Below are positions 3,435 to 5,084 of a DNA stretch of 5,084 nucleotides, one piece after another. The stretch comes from an uncultured Bacilli bacterium (GTDB lineage Bacteria > Bacillota_I > Bacilli_A > RF39 > UBA660). Position numbers and translations under genes: made by a program. The notes beneath the pieces were generated by a model. It did no database searches, had not been told where the DNA came from, and saw only the letters and a program-made list of their open reading frames with translations. Numbering within the stretch: position 1 is the first letter of the stretch; each line of letters starts with the position of its first letter. The stretch covers positions 1 through 5,084 of the forward strand of contig CALVPL010000093.1 in NCBI GenBank assembly GCA_944351315.1, written 5' to 3'.

Positions 3435-5022
3435 ATTTTGGCTTTACACCAGGAATAACTTCTTTTTGTAAACCAAACGGCCTATCCCAATAACTTTTTT
3501 TGATTAACTTTGGATTATCTAAGAGTTTAAATAATTTTCGGATATTAACGCCTAAACATTCTAACATAAATTCACACTCAACACTATCCATGCCACGCCT
3601 TCTAAACCTTGTATAATTCATATTTTGTTTAATTTGTCCATACGTTCCCTCAACTTGTATACTTCTATTTATCCTAATTTCAATTCCATCTGGACTTAAT
3701 AAGTTTTTTCTTGCCTCATCTTTATAAGTTTCATATTTAATACTTAATTCAGCCTTTCTAAAACCTTGACTTTTGTCTTTCAAGTATTCCTTGCATTTAT
3801 AAGAATATTTACAATTATCGCATCCTTCAAAAATATAAAATTTTGAATCTTTATATCTCGGATGAGTTTTAGTGAAAATATACTTTCCCACAATTCCATT
3901 TAGACATTTAAAATTGCCATTATCAAAGAAAAATAATTGTGGTCTCTTTCCTGATGTTTCACCGTTCCAAGTTACAAATTTTAAATAATTTCCAATATGA
4001 TTCGTGTGTAAAAATTCATAATTTTTATATATTCCATAACCAGAATCTCCACATAAATTAGTTGGATAATTCCCATAACTTTTTTTATACCTTTCTAACA
4101 TTGGAATCAAAGTGTTTTGATCATCTCTATTTTGGAATACTCCATACATAGTTATCAATCCACTTGATACGATAACTTGGGTATTATATGCCGCATGAAA
4201 ATCATGACTGAGTTTGGAATAGTAATCTTCTTTTAAAACCATTGCTGTTGCATCTTTATCTGTTTTATAATAAGAATTCCTTTCTTCTCCACATATCTTT
4301 TCTTTTTCTTCGTATTCAATTAACTTATTTAAATATTCATATCCAGTTTTTATAATTCTTTGAGATACTGTTAGTCTTTTACCTTTACCACGTGGAATAT
4401 CATAATAATCTATATTATATATATTAGCATAGTTTATAATTAACTCGTTAAACTCCTTTGCAGTAATATAATTAGTGTTTTCATACGAATAATTCATAAT
4501 ATTTATTAAATCTTTAATTTTAGAATCTAATTTTTTGTGATATGATTTAGGGTTCCATACAAATTTATATTTGTTAGCATTTGCTTCTAATTTTGTTCCA
4601 TCAATGTATTGATTATCAATATTTATATGATATTCTTTTAGTATAGTGGAAGTTATTGTTGAAAATATTTCTAAAGAATAAGGTTTAATATATGTATTTA
4701 TAAAATCACAAAAAGTAGCATAACTTGGTTCTTCTTGTTCTATTAAATATATAACCCTTAAATCTGTGTAACATAATTTTTCTAATTCTCTAACCGAACT
4801 CTTAAATTCAGAAAAACAATAAAGAATAGTTGCCATCATATTATATGGATTATAACTAGTTCTTCCTTTACATTTATTTTTGTTCTTATTTACACTTTCT
4901 ATTATTTTGCAGATTTCAGATTTTTGTAATATTTCCATAAATTTATCTATTTTTTCAAATTCCTTATAGCATTGTATTGAAGGAAATTGAAAAAATGGCT
5001 TTTTTATAGTAAAATTATTCAT
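3433..5022 (-). CDS. IS1182-family DDE transposase, full length (529 aa)
   Basis: The protein cuts and joins element ends through a DDE RNase H-like active site. Hallmarks seen, numbered from the ATG at 5022: YIDGTKLEANANKY with D141, LCGDSGYG with D326, and VEGTYGQIKQ with E458 followed by TRFRRRG. A cysteine cluster, GCDNC-x5-C (C401, C404, C410), comes before the last acidic residue, as is usual in this family. The N-terminal part (about 35-120) matches the family's helical DNA-binding region (NPYNMMATILY, EEPSYATFCDF). No frameshift or stop is seen, so it may be active. The frame can be extended 12 residues to a GTG at 5058, but a TACAAT -10-like box overlaps that GTG, which makes the ATG the better start. 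Only a weak AGAAAG precedes the ATG, as expected for a poorly translated transposase. Confidence 0.93.
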   Translation of the reverse strand: MNNFTIKKPFFQFPSIQCYKEFEKIDKFMEILQKSEICKIIESVNKNKNKCKGRTSYNPYNMMATILYCFSEFKSSVRELEKLCYTDLRVIYLIEQEEPSYATFCDFINTYIKPYSLEIFSTITSTILKEYHINIDNQYIDGTKLEANANKYKFVWNPKSYHKKLDSKIKDLINIMNYSYENTNYITAKEFNELIINYANIYNIDYYDIPRGKGKRLTVSQRIIKTGYEYLNKLIEYEEKEKICGEERNSYYKTDKDATAMVLKEDYYSKLSHDFHAAYNTQVIVSSGLITMYGVFQNRDDQNTLIPMLERYKKSYGNYPTNLCGDSGYGIYKNYEFLHTNHIGNYLKFVTWNGETSGKRPQLFFFDNGNFKCLNGIVGKYIFTKTHPRYKDSKFYIFEGCDNCKYSYKCKEYLKDKSQGFRKAELSIKYETYKDEARKNLLSPDGIEIRINRSIQVEGTYGQIKQNMNYTRFRRRGMDSVECEFMLECLGVNIRKLFKLLDNPKLIKKSYWDRPFGLQKEVIPGVKPK

Positions 5023-5059
5023 GTGATACCAACTTTCTAGACAAAAGTATTGTATCACA
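5022..5059 (-). promoter_or_regulatory. Inverted repeat over the transposase start
   Basis: TGTGATAC (5022-5029) and GTATCACA (5052-5059) are a perfect 8-bp inverted repeat with 22 nt between. On the minus strand the hairpin ends one base into the ATG and contains the weak ribosome site, so it may hold translation down when transcribed from outside. It could also be a transposase binding site in the element end. TACAAT at 5049-5054 is a possible -10 with no good -35. Confidence 0.5.
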
Positions 5060-5066
5060 AAAACCC

Positions 5067-5084
5067 ATAAACTTACGAGTTTAT
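5067..5084. repeat. Perfect 7-bp inverted repeat at the window edge
   Basis: ATAAACT (5067-5073) and AGTTTAT (5078-5084) flank TACG. It may be part of the insertion-sequence end or a stem-loop in the target; the window ends here, so neither can be decided. Confidence 0.4.

Larger units (their letters stand above)
3388..5084 (-). mobile_element. IS1182-family insertion sequence, right end not resolved
   Basis: One intact transposase gene occupies nearly all of it. The left end is placed at about 3388-3392, where similarity to the small-peptide gene stops. The right end is at or beyond the window edge, and I could not match terminal inverted repeats between 3388-3420 and 5040-5084. The insertion seems to have split a peptide module. 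Confidence 0.6.

Overview
The window is very AT-rich and reads cleanly in the standard genetic code. The promoters are sigma-A-like and the ribosome binding sites are strong AGGAGG types. It carries a Firmicute-type tmRNA 3' end and an IS1182-family transposase. Together these point to a low-GC Bacillota, possibly an Erysipelotrichia- or Mollicute-related gut lineage. The lineage is inferred; no gene here fixes it. The region looks accessory: single genes on the minus strand, separated by repeated non-coding modules, with an insertion sequence at the right end.

Layout from left to right. 1-318: the tail of one module (copy A), made of the probable end of a small hydrophobic peptide, two hairpins, a terminator hairpin, a tandem expansion and a GC-rich palindrome. 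322-1029 (minus): a short zinc-metallopeptidase-like protein. 1078-1357: an inverted repeat, a promoter, a leader hairpin that covers the Shine-Dalgarno site, a 29-residue hydrophobic peptide (plus) and its structured 3' UTR. 1370-1533: module copy B, ending in a clear 3' fragment of tmRNA (minus) with no 5' half. 1608-2813 (minus): a four-helix membrane and coiled-coil protein with an internal duplication. About 2991-3198: a diverged module copy C without a peptide. 3287-3399: a fourth peptide start (promoter, leader hairpin, ATG) cut after a few codons. 3433-5022 (minus): a full-length IS1182-family transposase.

The most unusual content is the repeated module. A plus-strand promoter drives a short leader whose hairpin occludes the Shine-Dalgarno site. 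This is followed by a tiny membrane peptide and a long 3' UTR with four or so hairpins. The copies differ in sequence, but the stems change on both sides so that pairing is kept, which suggests selection on RNA structure. A small hydrophobic peptide, an occluded ribosome site, a structured 3' UTR and a convergent neighbour resemble a type I toxin-antitoxin locus of the TxpA/holin-like kind. That identity is inferred and the antisense RNA is not proven. Each copy ends in TGGTG-N6-AGGA on the plus strand. In copy B this is the CCA end and T-arm of a tmRNA, so the modules may mark successive integrations at ssrA or a related attachment site, each bringing one cargo gene.
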